Shown piece after piece: positions 38,052 through 47,343 of a stretch of DNA of 64,000 bases. The translations under genes and the position numbers were made by a program. Location of the stretch: assembly GCF_016907255.1 (NCBI RefSeq), contig NZ_JAFBBQ010000001.1, positions 434,001 to 498,000 on the forward strand. Reading direction: 5' to 3'. The stretch comes from Microbacterium keratanolyticum (lineage in GTDB: Bacteria > Actinomycetota > Actinomycetes > Actinomycetales > Microbacteriaceae). Under the pieces are notes generated by a model, which did no database searches, had not been told where the DNA came from, and worked only from the letters and a program-made list of their open reading frames with translations. Positions within the stretch are counted from its first letter, which is position 1. Each line of letters starts with the position of its first letter.

Positions 38052-38498
38052 ATGACCGTTCACACCCCGCACGACGCCGCAGCGAGCCTGCGCCATGCGG
38101 GTCTGCGTGTCACAGCACAGCGAATCGCCGTCCTGAACATCCTCCACGAGAATCCGCACGCGTCCGCGGACGCTCTCTTCGAACACGCCAAGGCCGCTCT
38201 TCCCGGTATCGCGTTGCCCACGATCCATGGCATCGTCAATGACCTCACCGCCGCAGGAATCGTGCGCCGCGTCAGCCTTCCCGACGTCAGCAGCGCTCTC
38301 TACGAGATCCAGCACCACGACGACAACCACCATCACATGCAGTGCGTCGACTGCGGCCGCGTCGAAGACGTGGCCTGCGCGGTCGGCGCCGCCCCCTGCC
38401 TTGCACCTTCCCACGATCACGGCATGCGCCTGCTCGAAGCCGCCGTGACCTACCGAGCACTCTGCCCACAATGCGAAAGGAAACGCGAACTTGTCTGA
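38052..38498 (+). CDS. Fur-family peroxide/iron regulator (FurA/CatR type)
   Basis: A 148-residue regulator with a winged helix (about 10-80; [30 protein letters not shown]) and a C-terminal dimer/metal domain. Structural-zinc pairs are C98/C101 (CVDC) and C138/C141 (CPQC). A His-rich loop HHDDNHHH (88-95) supplies regulatory-metal ligands. The partner gene is a catalase read from the same message, overlapping by 8 nt, so it is most likely a PerR-like peroxide sensor (FurA, CatR) rather than a global iron regulator. The transcript appears leaderless and the promoter carries a strong palindrome. Confidence 0.9.
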   Translation: MTVHTPHDAAASLRHAGLRVTAQRIAVLNILHENPHASADALFEHAKAALPGIALPTIHGIVNDLTAAGIVRRVSLPDVSSALYEIQHHDDNHHHMQCVDCGRVEDVACAVGAAPCLAPSHDHGMRLLEAAVTYRALCPQCERKRELV

Positions 38499-39987
38499 CA
38501 AGCCAGCAACCACGACACAGACCGGCACCCCGGTCGCCAGTGACGCACACTCCCTGACCGTCGGAAACGACGGCATCACCGCACTCCACGACCGCTACCT
38601 GGTCGAGAAGCTCGCCTCGTTCAACCGTGAGCGCGTTCCGGAGCGCAACCCGCACGCCAAGGGTGGCGGCGCGTTCGGTGAGTTCGTCGTCACAGAAGAC
38701 GTCTCGAAGTACACCCGCGCGGCTGTGTTCCAGCCCGGCGCCAAGAGCGAGACCCTCCTGCGCTTCTCGTCCGTCGCCGGCGAGCAGGGCTCCCCCGACA
38801 CCTGGCGTGACGTGCGCGGCTTCTCACTGCGCTTCTACACGACCGAGGGAAACCTCGACATCGTCGGCAACAACACTCCGACCTTCTTCATCCGCGACGG
38901 CATCAAGTTCCCGGACTTCATCCACTCCCAGAAGCGCCTCGGCGCCTCGGGCCTGCGCAACGCAGACATGCAGTGGGACTTCTGGACGCTCTCGCCCGAG
39001 TCCGCGCACCAGGTCACCTACCTCATGGGCGACCGCGGCATCTCGCGCAGCTGGCGCCACGTCAACGGCTACGGCTCGCACACCTACCAGTGGGTCAACG
39101 AGGCCGGTGAGCGCTTCTGGGTGAAGTACCACTTCCTGTCCCAGCAGGGTGTCGAGCCGATGTTCGCCGACGAAGCCGAGCGCATCGCCGGTGCCGACGC
39201 CGACTACTACCGTCGCGACCTCTTCGAATCGATCGCCGCAGGCGACTTCCCCTCGTGGGACGTCTACGTGCAGGTCATGCCGTACGAAGATGCCAAGACC
39301 TACCGTTACAACCCCTTCGACCTCACCAAGACGTGGCCGAAGGCGGACTACCCGCGCATCAAGGTCGGAACCTTCACGCTGAACCGCAACCCGGAGAACT
39401 TCTTCGCGCAGATCGAGCAGGCCGCGTTCTCCCCCGGCAACCAGGTTCCCGGCACGGGCATCTCGCCGGACAAGATGCTCATGGCTCGCGTGTTCTCGTA
39501 CCCGGACGCACAGCGCTACCGCATCGGCGCGAACTACAACCAGCTGCCGGTCAACCAGCCGCACGCCGCCTCCGTGAGCAACTACATGCACGAAGGCCAG
39601 ATGCAGTACCACTTCAACCCGGCGGATCACCGCGTCTACACCCCGAACTCCTACGGCGCTGCCGGCGGACCCGAGGCAGACCCGGCACGCGGTGTCGAGG
39701 CGAGCTGGGAGTCGGACGGCGAGCTCGTGCGCGCCGCCGCGACCCTGCGCGCCGATGACAGCGACTTCGGCCAGGCCGGAATCCTCTACCGCGAGGTCTT
39801 CACCGACGAGCAGCGTGCACGCTTCGTCGAGACCCTCGTCGGCCAGTACAACGGGCTGACTGTCCCCGCCATCCAGGAGCGCTTCTTCTGGTACTGGGGC
39901 CAGGTCGACGCGAACCTCGGCGCCACGCTGCGCGAGCTCGCGGGAGCGCCCCTCGGCCAGGCTGAGCCGGTCGGCGTCGGCGAGTAA
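38491..39987 (+). CDS. katA: Monofunctional heme catalase
   Basis: A 498-residue small-subunit catalase that converts hydrogen peroxide to water and oxygen. The distal histidine is H55 ([15 protein letters not shown]) with N128 (GNNTPTFF); the proximal heme ligand is Y337 in [12 protein letters not shown]. The length fits clade-3 catalases. Translation starts at a TTG inside the end of fur, behind an AAAGGAAA site, an 8-nt overlap that couples the two genes. A strong terminator follows, so aqpZ downstream has a separate start. Confidence 0.97.
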   Translation: MSDKPATTTQTGTPVASDAHSLTVGNDGITALHDRYLVEKLASFNRERVPERNPHAKGGGAFGEFVVTEDVSKYTRAAVFQPGAKSETLLRFSSVAGEQGSPDTWRDVRGFSLRFYTTEGNLDIVGNNTPTFFIRDGIKFPDFIHSQKRLGASGLRNADMQWDFWTLSPESAHQVTYLMGDRGISRSWRHVNGYGSHTYQWVNEAGERFWVKYHFLSQQGVEPMFADEAERIAGADADYYRRDLFESIAAGDFPSWDVYVQVMPYEDAKTYRYNPFDLTKTWPKADYPRIKVGTFTLNRNPENFFAQIEQAAFSPGNQVPGTGISPDKMLMARVFSYPDAQRYRIGANYNQLPVNQPHAASVSNYMHEGQMQYHFNPADHRVYTPNSYGAAGGPEADPARGVEASWESDGELVRAAATLRADDSDFGQAGILYREVFTDEQRARFVETLVGQYNGLTVPAIQERFFWYWGQVDANLGATLRELAGAPLGQAEPVGVGE

Positions 39988-39998
39988 CACCCGCCGTG

Positions 39999-40034
39999 CG
40001 AAGGGGTCGGATGCTGCGGCATCCGACCCCTTCG
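39999..40034 (+). terminator. Intrinsic terminator after katA
   Basis: Perfect 16-nt arms (CGAAGGGGTCGGATGC and complement) around TGCG, 12 nt past the katA stop. The inner GGATGC/GCATCC core is shared with the kgd and whiB1 terminators. Confidence 0.85.
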
Positions 40035-40176
40035 TCGTGTTCCAAGGCCCCGCGCCGATCACGTTCGTCGACAGCTGCTCGATTTCTGTTTCGGCGCGCC
40101 TCCCTGGGAGTTCGCTGAGGAGCGGGATCATGTGGAACGCCGGGCCACCGGGCCCCGCCTTCTGAAAGGACCAGCC

Positions 40177-40941
40177 ATGAGTGATTCACCGTCCGCTGTG
40201 CCCACTCTCGGGGCGAAGATCGCCGCCGAAGCATTCGGCACCTTCCTGCTCGTGTTCGGCGGCGTGGGTACAGCCCTCTTCGCCTCGAACCACTTCACCG
40301 ATCCGGGTGCGAACTCGGCCGTGTATGTGGCCGTCGCACTCGCCTTCGGTCTCACCGTGGTCGTCGGTGCCTACGCGTTCGGCCCCATTTCCGGTGGGCA
40401 CTTCAACCCCGCCGTCACGCTCGGCGCAGCCGCAGCCGGTCGCATCAGCTGGCGCGATGTCGGGCCGTACATCATCGCTCAGGTGATCGGTGGTGTCGTC
40501 GCCAGCACCGCGCTCGTGCTCATCGGCACCTTCGGCCCCGATGGCTGGCTGAGCGGCGCTCAGGACGCGGGCTTCGCGAGCAACGGCTGGGGCGAGCACT
40601 CCCCCGGCGGGTTCGGCATGTTCGCCGCGATCACGGTGGAGATCATCCTCACTGCGTTCTTCCTGTTCGTGATTCTCGGCACCACGCACGCCAAGCGCGG
40701 CACCCCGTTCGCGGGTCTGGCGATCGGTCTCACGCTGACCCTCATCCACCTCATCTCCATTCCGGTGGACAACACCTCGGTGAACCCTGCCCGCTCGATC
40801 GCGGCGGCCATCTACGGTGGCGTCGGGCCACTGTCGCAGCTGTGGGTGTTCCTCGTGTTCCCGGTCGTCGGCGCGATGATCGCCGGCTTCGCGTACAAGG
40901 CGCTGTTCGATGCGACGGCGAAGCAGCCGAAGCAGCTGTAA
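40177..40941 (+). CDS. aqpZ: Aquaporin Z-type water channel
   Basis: A 254-residue six-helix major intrinsic protein. Both NPA motifs are present (GGHFNPAVT and NTSVNPARS), and the LIHLISIPVDNTSVNPARS segment matches AqpZ, including the selectivity-filter histidine and arginine. This favours a water channel over a glycerol facilitator; some such channels also pass hydrogen peroxide. The ATG follows GAAAGGA. It lies behind the catalase terminator and ahead of its own terminator. The position after fur-katA hints at a role in peroxide or osmotic stress, but that is inference. Confidence 0.93.
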   Translation: MSDSPSAVPTLGAKIAAEAFGTFLLVFGGVGTALFASNHFTDPGANSAVYVAVALAFGLTVVVGAYAFGPISGGHFNPAVTLGAAAAGRISWRDVGPYIIAQVIGGVVASTALVLIGTFGPDGWLSGAQDAGFASNGWGEHSPGGFGMFAAITVEIILTAFFLFVILGTTHAKRGTPFAGLAIGLTLTLIHLISIPVDNTSVNPARSIAAAIYGGVGPLSQLWVFLVFPVVGAMIAGFAYKALFDATAKQPKQL

Positions 40942-40957
40942 ACACATCCGCCTGCGA

Positions 40958-40992
40958 AGAGGGGTCGGCGCTCAGGCGTCGGCCCCTCTTTT
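40958..40992. terminator. Intrinsic terminator between aqpZ and the SpoIIM-like gene
   Basis: Arms AGAGGGGTCGGCGC and GCGTCGGCCCCTCT pair with two wobble positions around TCAG and are followed on the plus strand by TTT. It lies in the short gap between the convergent genes and may serve both. Confidence 0.75.
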
Positions 40993-40998
40993 CGATGT

Positions 40999-42000
40999 TC
41001 AGCCTGCGACGAGAGTGGCGGTTCCGGCCTCGTACTCCGTCAGGTCGCCGCTTTCGCCGCGACGTGCGGCACGCCCTCCGACGACGAGCATGTAGATGAG
41101 GAAGATGCCGAGCGCTGCCACGCCGATGCCGATCTTGACCGGCCAGGGCAGCGACCATCCGGTGACGAACCCCTCGATGAGACCGGCCAGTGCCAGGGCG
41201 AAGATGAGCCCGATCGCGATCGTGCCGAGCGACCGGCCCGTGGCGGCCAGAGCGGCCGCGCGCGTGCGAGCGCCCGGTGCGACCCAGGCCCAGAAGACGT
41301 GCAACCCCGCTGCAGCAGCGACGAAGATGCAGGTCAGTTCGAGCAGGCCGTGCGGCAGCAGGTAGAGGATCATGATGTCGAGCCGCTCATGCGCAGCCAT
41401 GATCGCCACGGCGGTCGCAAGATTCATCGCGTTCTGCACGATGGCGAAGATCGGCCAGATTCCGGTGACCCCGAAGATCACGCACTGAGCGGCGATCCAG
41501 GCGTTGTTCGTCCAGACCATCCCTGCGAAGACCGCGGCAGGGTTCTCGGTGTAGTAGCCGGTGAACGACTCGTCGGCGTACTGCTGCAGCAGGTCGGCGG
41601 GGCCGAGGCTGGCCACCAGCGCCGGGTCCGCGGATATCCACGCCCCGACGACCACGACGATCGCGACGAAGACGACCGCGACCGCGAGGGTCGTCCAGCG
41701 CACCCGGTAGAGCGCCGCCGGCAGCTGGTCGCTGAAGAAGCGCGCGATCTGGGTGAGGACGTTGTCGGTGGCTCCGGTCAGACGCAGCCGCGCCCGCGCG
41801 AGAATCGTCGACACGTAAGCGCTCTGGGGCGAGGTGCCGACGGAGGTCTTGAGATCGGCGAGGTCGGCGGATGCTGCGCGGTACCGCGTGATCAGCTCGT
41901 CGACCCCTTCCCCGTCGAGGCGCGCACGAGTGAGCTCATCAAGGCGTTCCCACTCTGCACGGCGAGAGTCGGCCAGGGCATCAGCATCCACCCGATTCAC
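40999..42000 (-). CDS. SpoIIM/DUF95-family membrane protein
   Basis: A 333-residue protein: a charged cytoplasmic N-terminus (about 1-100; LDELTRARLDGEGVDELITRYRAASADLADLK) and about six transmembrane helices (about 105-315), with the family segment FTGYYTENPAAVFAGMVWTNNAW and PHGLLELTCIFVAAAAGL. Non-sporulating actinobacteria carry this stage II sporulation M relative next to RDD and DUF58/MoxR genes; it is thought to work in envelope remodelling. Here it is divergent from the RDD gene, and separated from DUF58 by fur-katA-aqpZ. The 108 nt upstream hold nothing recognisable. Confidence 0.9.
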   Translation of the reverse strand: MNRVDADALADSRRAEWERLDELTRARLDGEGVDELITRYRAASADLADLKTSVGTSPQSAYVSTILARARLRLTGATDNVLTQIARFFSDQLPAALYRVRWTTLAVAVVFVAIVVVVGAWISADPALVASLGPADLLQQYADESFTGYYTENPAAVFAGMVWTNNAWIAAQCVIFGVTGIWPIFAIVQNAMNLATAVAIMAAHERLDIMILYLLPHGLLELTCIFVAAAAGLHVFWAWVAPGARTRAAALAATGRSLGTIAIGLIFALALAGLIEGFVTGWSLPWPVKIGIGVAALGIFLIYMLVVGGRAARRGESGDLTEYEAGTATLVAG

Positions 42001-42108
42001 TGTACGCGGTCGCGTGATCGCGGGGCGCCTGCCCCGATCTCGGCTTCCTCGGATGAACCCGCACTTCGTCCTCCGCCCTGGCGGTCGAAACGCCGCTCAG
42101 ACCGCGCG

Positions 42109-42633
42109 CTACTCGCGAATGAGGCCACCGTGATAGTCGAGTGTGTACACCTCGGTATCGTCCTTGACGATGCGCTCTCGTCCGGTGAACATGCGGTGGT
42201 CTCCTGTGGACGTGTCTTCGTAGAGGTGCTCGTCGCCGTCCTGCCAGCGGAAACCGCCCAGGAAGCGGCCCTCGCGATACAGCGCGGACAGAGCCTCCTG
42301 GATGACTCGGCCGCCCGTCGCGGCGTCGAAGAGGTCGTCGCGAAGGACCCTGCCGTAGTAGTTCATCGCCCATACCGGGGTTCGAATGTCTCCCACAACG
42401 TGCCAGACCACCTCCTGTCCGACGAAGTCGGTTCCACCGAAGTAGGAGTCGCGATACTCCCACCCCGGCTCGGCGTAGGTAACGTCATGAGACCCCGCTC
42501 GCGTCGATTCGGCTTTTGCGCCCCCGCCCACATAGGAGGCCGCCTTTGCCCGGACGATAAAGGCTTCGAGGGCGGCCAGGTGTTCCTTCTCCGTGTTCTG
42601 CACTCGCAGAACGGTACAGGCCACCTCCGACAC
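42109..42633 (-). CDS. DUF5680-domain protein
   Basis: A 174-residue soluble protein. The conserved core runs from AFIVRAKAASYVGGG through SHDVTYAEPGWEYRDSYFGG, FVGQEVVWH and VWAMNYYGRV, the pattern of the DUF5680 family. Such proteins occur singly or fused to helix-turn-helix domains in mobile or accessory regions of Firmicutes and Actinobacteria; no activity is known. It lies between the SpoIIM-like and RDD genes, which are usually adjacent, so it may be a late arrival. The start codon (ATG at 42633) is not strongly supported; a shorter product starting nearer the core is possible. Confidence 0.75.
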   Translation of the reverse strand: MSEVACTVLRVQNTEKEHLAALEAFIVRAKAASYVGGGAKAESTRAGSHDVTYAEPGWEYRDSYFGGTDFVGQEVVWHVVGDIRTPVWAMNYYGRVLRDDLFDAATGGRVIQEALSALYREGRFLGGFRWQDGDEHLYEDTSTGDHRMFTGRERIVKDDTEVYTLDYHGGLIRE

Positions 42634-42704
42634 CGGCGTCAGCCCGACCGACCGACGAGCACTCCGGCCTCCTCCGAGGAAGACAGTCCGAGGTCGCGAC
42701 CTGA

Positions 42705-42710
42705 TTTACT
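42705..42710 (+). promoter_or_regulatory. -10-like hexamer TTTACT before the RDD gene
   Basis: TTTACT ends 6 nt before the ATG at 42717 with no Shine-Dalgarno sequence, fitting a leaderless start. Confidence 0.35.
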
Positions 42711-42716
42711 GGACAC

Positions 42717-43526
42717 ATGTCCGTGACGCAGCCTGCCGAAGACGAGGTTCTCTCCGGAGAAGCGGTCGCCATCGATATCCAGCCCGTCGGCTTCTTCCTC
42801 CGCGCGCTGGGCGCAGCAATCGACGTCGCACTGTCCGTCGTCGTGATGGTGCTGTTCGTCCTGATCCGGCTCTGGACGATGGGCTTCACGGGCGGCGACC
42901 CGGCGCTCGACCGGATCCTTGTGATCCTCGCGGCGGTGTTCTCCTTCGTCGTCCTCCCGTGCACGATCGAGGTGGCAACCCGCGGCCGGAGCCTCGGAAA
43001 GCTCGCCGTCGGTGGTCGCATCGTCCGTGTCGACGGCGGCGCGACAGGTTTCCGCCACGCATTCATCCGCGCTCTCGTCGGCGTCCTCGAGATCTACATG
43101 ACGTTCGGTGCCGTCGCACTGCTCACGGGCGCCTTCTCGCCCCGTTCGCAGAGACTCGGCGATCTCGTCGCCGGCACCTACGCGCAACGCGTGCGCACGC
43201 CCGCGCTGCCCGTGAGCCACCCCGTCATGCCCGCAGAGCTTGCCGAGTGGGCTCAGATCGCGGACGTGGCGCGGATGCCGGATCGCCTCGCCCGTCGCGT
43301 TTCGCAGTTCCTGCAGACGGCCTCACGGCTGACTCCCGCGGCACGTGAGGGCGTCGCGCGCGAACTCGTCAGCGAAGCATCCGCGTACATCTCCCCGCTG
43401 CCCGCCGCGCACCCCGAGGCGATTCTGATCGCCGCGACGATCGTGCGTCGCGAACGCGAGTCTCGTTCCCTGGCGATCGCGGATGATCGTGTTGAGCACC
43501 TCACACGGCGTCGCGTACGCCTATAG
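42717..43526 (+). CDS. RDD-family membrane protein
   Basis: A 269-residue protein. The RDD domain (about 18-165) has three hydrophobic helices and the motif FLRALGAAIDVALSVV (an RD-D variant) plus RGRSLGKLAVGGRIVR. The C-terminal ~100 residues are cytoplasmic and helical. RDD proteins may act in transport or Na+/H+ exchange, but those of this cluster are uncharacterised. It belongs to the conserved SpoIIM-RDD-DUF58-MoxR group. It converges with the surface-protein gene across a terminator. Confidence 0.88.
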   Translation: MSVTQPAEDEVLSGEAVAIDIQPVGFFLRALGAAIDVALSVVVMVLFVLIRLWTMGFTGGDPALDRILVILAAVFSFVVLPCTIEVATRGRSLGKLAVGGRIVRVDGGATGFRHAFIRALVGVLEIYMTFGAVALLTGAFSPRSQRLGDLVAGTYAQRVRTPALPVSHPVMPAELAEWAQIADVARMPDRLARRVSQFLQTASRLTPAAREGVARELVSEASAYISPLPAAHPEAILIAATIVRRERESRSLAIADDRVEHLTRRRVRL

Positions 43527-43549
43527 CGGCACCCCAGGGCAGGAACGAC

Positions 43550-43592
43550 GAACGGGCGCCGGGTGGCGTTTCCGCACACCCGACACCCGTTC
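43550..43592 (-). terminator. Intrinsic terminator after the surface-protein gene
   Basis: Arms of about 19 nt (43550-43568 and 43573-43592) pair in minus-strand RNA with two G-U pairs and one bulge. On the plus strand the same positions are C-A mismatches, so the hairpin favours leftward transcripts, that is, the end of the 43607-45670 gene. Confidence 0.6.
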
Positions 43593-43606
43593 GGTGTCAC
43601 TCTGCC

Positions 43607-45670
43607 TTAGGCGTCTGTGCTGCCCAGTGCGCGTCGGCGCACGAACAGGAGCACCGCACCCGCGATGACGGCTGCGAGACCACCACCGACCACCCAGCCC
43701 GGAACGGGCGTGCCGCCGGTCGTGGCGAGGTCACCCGCACCCGGCGTGCCCCCCGCGCCCGTGCCACAGGTCGGCTTCGTCAGCGTGAACTGCTTCGTTG
43801 CCGTGCCGTCCGTGTGGAGCGTCCACCCGTCACCGGAGGTCAGCGCGTAGCCGGCCTCAGGAGTCGCCGTGATCGTGACCGTCTCGCCAGCTGCCGGTGA
43901 GGCGTTCGACGAGGTGTACACGATGCCCGGCGTCGTCGGCAGCGTCAGCGTGGCGCCCGCAGCGCAGGTCGCCTGCGTGATGCCCGGGTCGACCGTCACC
44001 GGAGCACACTCCAGCGCCGCGGGGATCTCCATCTGCATGGTCGCAGTGAAGTTGTCCGGCGCGACGGTCCAACCGGCAGCCGGGTCCAGCACGTAGCCGG
44101 GCACTGCCGTCGCGGTCACCGTCACTGTGGTGCCGGGAACAACCGACCCCGCGGTGATCTCGTAGGTGACTCCCGTGGAGATGTCGAACACGACCGTCGG
44201 GGTGCTGGTCCCGCCTGCGACGCAGACGTTCTCGATGGTCGGAGTGACCGGCGTCACCGCGACCGGCAGAATCACACAGCCCGGGTCCACCAGCGTGATC
44301 ACACGCGTCGCCGTCTTACGATCACCCGAGATCGTCCACCCCGTCACCGACGCATCGAACTCATTCGTACCCTCAGCCGTCGCCACAACCGTGACCGTGC
44401 CACCAGCAACCTCCGCACCCGACTTCACATACGTGACATCAGCCGAATCCGCAGGCAACGTCACCGACGGCGTCGACGCGACACCCGCCGTGCACACCGA
44501 CTCCACAACCGTCGGCAGAACCGGAACAACGGTGCTGCCGCCGGGCACGGGGGCGATCATCGGCGTGCCGCAGGTCGAGTCCGCGTCACCGAGGAAGGGG
44601 AACGAGTGGAACTCGCTGCCGTTGCCGTTGTCCTGGGTAAGGTGGCCCGCCACCCAGACGCGACCGTTCGTTCCGTTCGCCTTGTGGTACGTGTGCGAGT
44701 CGGAACGCGGAACGACGATGGATCCCGGCACCTGGGCTCCGGCGATCTCCACGCGGGTCGACTCCGGGAACGCCCAGAGCGTGCGCGACGCGATCTGACC
44801 GAAAGCGACATCGCCCATCGGGATCGCCGCCTCGCCGTTGTAGAGGCCCTGCACGTTGACGATCGCAGGCGTCGTGCCCGTGACCTCGATCACAACGATG
44901 TCCGTCGGGTCGATGTCGAAGAGGTGCAGCGTGAACGCACGCGCAGACAGGTCTGCGGCAGGGATGGAGAACAGGTGACGATCGGCGCCAGCGGTTCCGC
45001 GAAGCTCCAGTCGACCCCACGACTCGGTCTTGTACGTGCCGGGGGTGCCGGTGAGGTTGCGTGTCGTGAAGTCGCTCAGCACCGCGAAGTCATTGTTCGG
45101 CCAGTTCGCGAAGTTCGAGCCCAGCGCCGCGGCCCGGCCCAGTGACTCTTCGACCGTGCCGCCGCCGCCGAGGACGAGCTTCGCCTCGGTCTCGATCAGC
45201 CCGCCGACCTTCACGTTTCCGGGGAGGAGCGCGTCGTCAGCCGCCTTCGAGCTGATCTCCGCACGCGACGTGCCGTTGATCGTGAAATCGCCACCGACAC
45301 GCACGAGGTCGGTGCCGGAGACGGGAAGCACACCCGATCCGACGCCAACCCAGCCCATGTTGAACAGCGCATTGCCGTCGAGCAGCGCATCGCCGTTGAC
45401 GACAAGCTGGCCTTCAAGCTCTGCGCCGGCCGTGCGCGTGAAGTTTCCGCCCACGTATACCGCGACGTTCTCGTCGATGGGCTGGGGCTTGGACGTTCCC
45501 GCGGACGAGACGTTTCCGACACCGGAAACCGCCTCACAGGCTTTGAAGCTCGCGGGAGCGATGGGCGCGGCGGGCAGCGGCGCAGCGGCGGCAGCGGTCG
45601 CAGGCAGCACAAGGCTGCTTCCGACCAGCAAGACCCCTGCGAGAGCTGCGATGTGTTGACGCAGACGCAT
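43607..45670 (-). CDS. Secreted choice-of-anchor A surface protein with LATTG sortase signal
   Basis: A 687-residue cell-wall protein. Signal peptide 1-31 or so (LLVGSSLVLPATAAAAA). The choice-of-anchor A domain spans about 45-370 (VAVYVGGNFTRTAGAELEG, WAFPESTRVEIAGAQVPGSI). Three related ~80-residue beta-rich repeats follow (about 385-470, 470-560, 560-640), each opening with a Cys-containing ESVCTAG / ENVCVAG / QATCAAG segment. The end is LATTG (648-652), a hydrophobic helix and RRR, a class E sortase (LAXTG) signal. No sortase gene is in this window. The first repeat uses clearly different codons from the rest. An adhesive or ice/surface-binding role is possible but not shown. Confidence 0.88.
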   Translation of the reverse strand: MRLRQHIAALAGVLLVGSSLVLPATAAAAAPLPAAPIAPASFKACEAVSGVGNVSSAGTSKPQPIDENVAVYVGGNFTRTAGAELEGQLVVNGDALLDGNALFNMGWVGVGSGVLPVSGTDLVRVGGDFTINGTSRAEISSKAADDALLPGNVKVGGLIETEAKLVLGGGGTVEESLGRAAALGSNFANWPNNDFAVLSDFTTRNLTGTPGTYKTESWGRLELRGTAGADRHLFSIPAADLSARAFTLHLFDIDPTDIVVIEVTGTTPAIVNVQGLYNGEAAIPMGDVAFGQIASRTLWAFPESTRVEIAGAQVPGSIVVPRSDSHTYHKANGTNGRVWVAGHLTQDNGNGSEFHSFPFLGDADSTCGTPMIAPVPGGSTVVPVLPTVVESVCTAGVASTPSVTLPADSADVTYVKSGAEVAGGTVTVVATAEGTNEFDASVTGWTISGDRKTATRVITLVDPGCVILPVAVTPVTPTIENVCVAGGTSTPTVVFDISTGVTYEITAGSVVPGTTVTVTATAVPGYVLDPAAGWTVAPDNFTATMQMEIPAALECAPVTVDPGITQATCAAGATLTLPTTPGIVYTSSNASPAAGETVTITATPEAGYALTSGDGWTLHTDGTATKQFTLTKPTCGTGAGGTPGAGDLATTGGTPVPGWVVGGGLAAVIAGAVLLFVRRRALGSTDA
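44280..44525 (-). repeat. First C-terminal repeat of the surface protein, with divergent codon use
   Basis: In this segment the reading frame prefers codons ending in G or T (for example GTT, GGT, GCT, TCG, ACG), whereas the neighbouring repeats and genes end mostly in C. The protein pattern matches the two following repeats, so the module itself is normal but its DNA looks to have come from elsewhere or to be under different pressure. Limits are approximate. Confidence 0.55.
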
Positions 45671-45772
45671 GTTGTCCTATCTTGTTCTAAGAATTCGGGC
45701 ACACCACGAATCGATAGGGCAGATGTCCCCCACCTGCGGGCGCCCCTCAGAGCCCGCTTCCCCAACGCGATG

Positions 45773-45788
45773 CGATATCAGGATATCG
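45773..45788. promoter_or_regulatory. 16-bp inverted repeat upstream of the surface-protein gene
   Basis: CGATATC-AG-GATATCG has perfect 7-nt arms in an AT-rich patch about 105 nt upstream of the gene start. On the minus strand it contains TATCCT, a possible -10 hexamer, so binding here would block the promoter. Confidence 0.4.
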
Positions 45789-45807
45789 GGAATTTGAGCT
45801 AGACGCT

Positions 45808-45829
45808 AAACAAAATACGCGAGCCGCGC
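45808..45829 (-). terminator. Weak intrinsic terminator after ahcY
   Basis: On the minus strand a short GC stem (CGCG-GCT-CGCG, 45818-45828 with one more G-U pair) is followed by ATTTTGTTT. Such a T run is rare in this genome and the element starts 8 nt after the ahcY stop. Confidence 0.45.
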
Positions 45830-45837
45830 TTTTTCGC

Positions 45838-47286
45838 TCAGTAGCGGTAGTGCTCCAGCTTGTAGGGACCGTCGACAGGCACACCGATGTATGCCGCCTG
45901 CTCGGTGCTGAGTCGAGTCAGCTGAACCCCGAGGGCATCAAGATGCAGGCGGGCGACCTTCTCGTCGAGCGCCTTCGGCAGCACGTAGACGCCGACCGGG
46001 TACTCGTCGATCTTGGTGTAGAGCTCAAGTTGCGCGAGCACCTGGTTGGTGAACGACGCGCTCATGACGAAGGAGGGGTGCCCCGTGGCGTTTCCGAGGT
46101 TCATGAGGCGTCCCTCGCTGAGGACGAGCACGCTGCGCCCCGTGGGCAGACGCCACTCATGCACCTGCGGTTTGATCTCGATCGCCGCGGCGCCCTTCAG
46201 CGACTCCAGCCCCGCCATGTCGATCTCGTTGTCGAAATGACCGACGTTCGCGACGATCGCGAGGTGCTTGAGACCGAGGATGTGCTGCGTCGTGACGACG
46301 TTCTTGTTGCCGGTGCCCGTGACGACGATGTCGACCTGGTCGATGACGTCTTCCAGGCGCGTCACCTGGAAGCCGTCCATCGCGGCCTGCAGGGCGCAGA
46401 TCGGATCCACTTCGCTGACGATCACGCGTGCGCCCTGGCCGCGCAGCGCTTCGGCGGCCCCCTTGCCGACGTCGCCGTAGCCGCACACGAAAGCGACCTT
46501 TCCGCCTATGAGCACGTCAGTGGCACGGTTGAGACCGTCAGGCAGGGAGTGGCGGATGCCGTACTTGTTGTCGAACTTGCTCTTCGTGACAGAGTCGTTC
46601 ACGTTGATCGCAGGGAACAGAAGAGTCTCGGCCGCGGCGAGTTCATAGAGCCGGTGCACACCCGTCGTGGTCTCCTCGGTCACGCCCAGGATGCCCGCCG
46701 CCACTCGGGTCCAGCGCTGCGCGTCGCTCGCCAGCGAGGCCCGCAGAGTCTCGAGGATGATGCGGTACTCATGCGCGTCGGCCTCCGCAGCCTCCGGAAC
46801 AGCGCCCGCGGCTTCGAACTCGACGCCCTTGTGCACGAGAAGTGTCGCGTCGCCGCCATCATCGAGAATCAGGTTGGGTCCGTCGTGTCCGGTGGATGAC
46901 CAGTCGAAGATGCGCTCGGTGCACTGCCAGTACTCAGCGAGCGTCTCGCCCTTCCAGGCGAACACGGGAACACCCGCGGGCGCATCGACGGTGCCGTTCG
47001 GACCAACCACGACAGCCGCGGCGGCTTCGTCCTGGGTCGAGAAGATGTTGCAGCTCGCCCAGCGCACCTCAGCGCCCAGCGCCACGAGGGTCTCGATGAG
47101 AACCGCCGTCTGCACCGTCATGTGCAGGGAGCCCGCGATGCGCGCGCCCTTGAGGGGCTGCTCGGCCGCGAACTCGGCGCGCAATGCCATCAGCCCAGGC
47201 ATCTCGTTCTCTGCCAGCCGCAGCTGGTGGCGTCCGGCTTCTGCGAGGGAGAGATCGGCGACGGCGTAGTCGAAAGTCGTGGACAT
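45838..47286 (-). CDS. ahcY: Adenosylhomocysteinase (S-adenosylhomocysteine hydrolase)
   Basis: A 482-residue NAD-dependent enzyme that splits S-adenosylhomocysteine into adenosine and homocysteine in the methyl cycle. The NAD-binding glycine motif is [29 protein letters not shown] carries the catalytic lysine and aspartate region; the C-terminus ends KLEHYRY, the usual KPDHYRY-type tail that reaches into the partner subunit. The length includes the ~40-residue insertion typical of actinobacterial and mycobacterial SahH. It sits downstream of mtrAB on the same strand, as in M. tuberculosis, but with accessory genes between. Confidence 0.97.
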   Translation of the reverse strand: MSTTFDYAVADLSLAEAGRHQLRLAENEMPGLMALRAEFAAEQPLKGARIAGSLHMTVQTAVLIETLVALGAEVRWASCNIFSTQDEAAAAVVVGPNGTVDAPAGVPVFAWKGETLAEYWQCTERIFDWSSTGHDGPNLILDDGGDATLLVHKGVEFEAAGAVPEAAEADAHEYRIILETLRASLASDAQRWTRVAAGILGVTEETTTGVHRLYELAAAETLLFPAINVNDSVTKSKFDNKYGIRHSLPDGLNRATDVLIGGKVAFVCGYGDVGKGAAEALRGQGARVIVSEVDPICALQAAMDGFQVTRLEDVIDQVDIVVTGTGNKNVVTTQHILGLKHLAIVANVGHFDNEIDMAGLESLKGAAAIEIKPQVHEWRLPTGRSVLVLSEGRLMNLGNATGHPSFVMSASFTNQVLAQLELYTKIDEYPVGVYVLPKALDEKVARLHLDALGVQLTRLSTEQAAYIGVPVDGPYKLEHYRY

Positions 47287-47343
47287 GGTCGTATTGTCCC
47301 AGGTCCGGTCGCGGCGGTTGGCCGCGTGACGACATCGAAGGAC

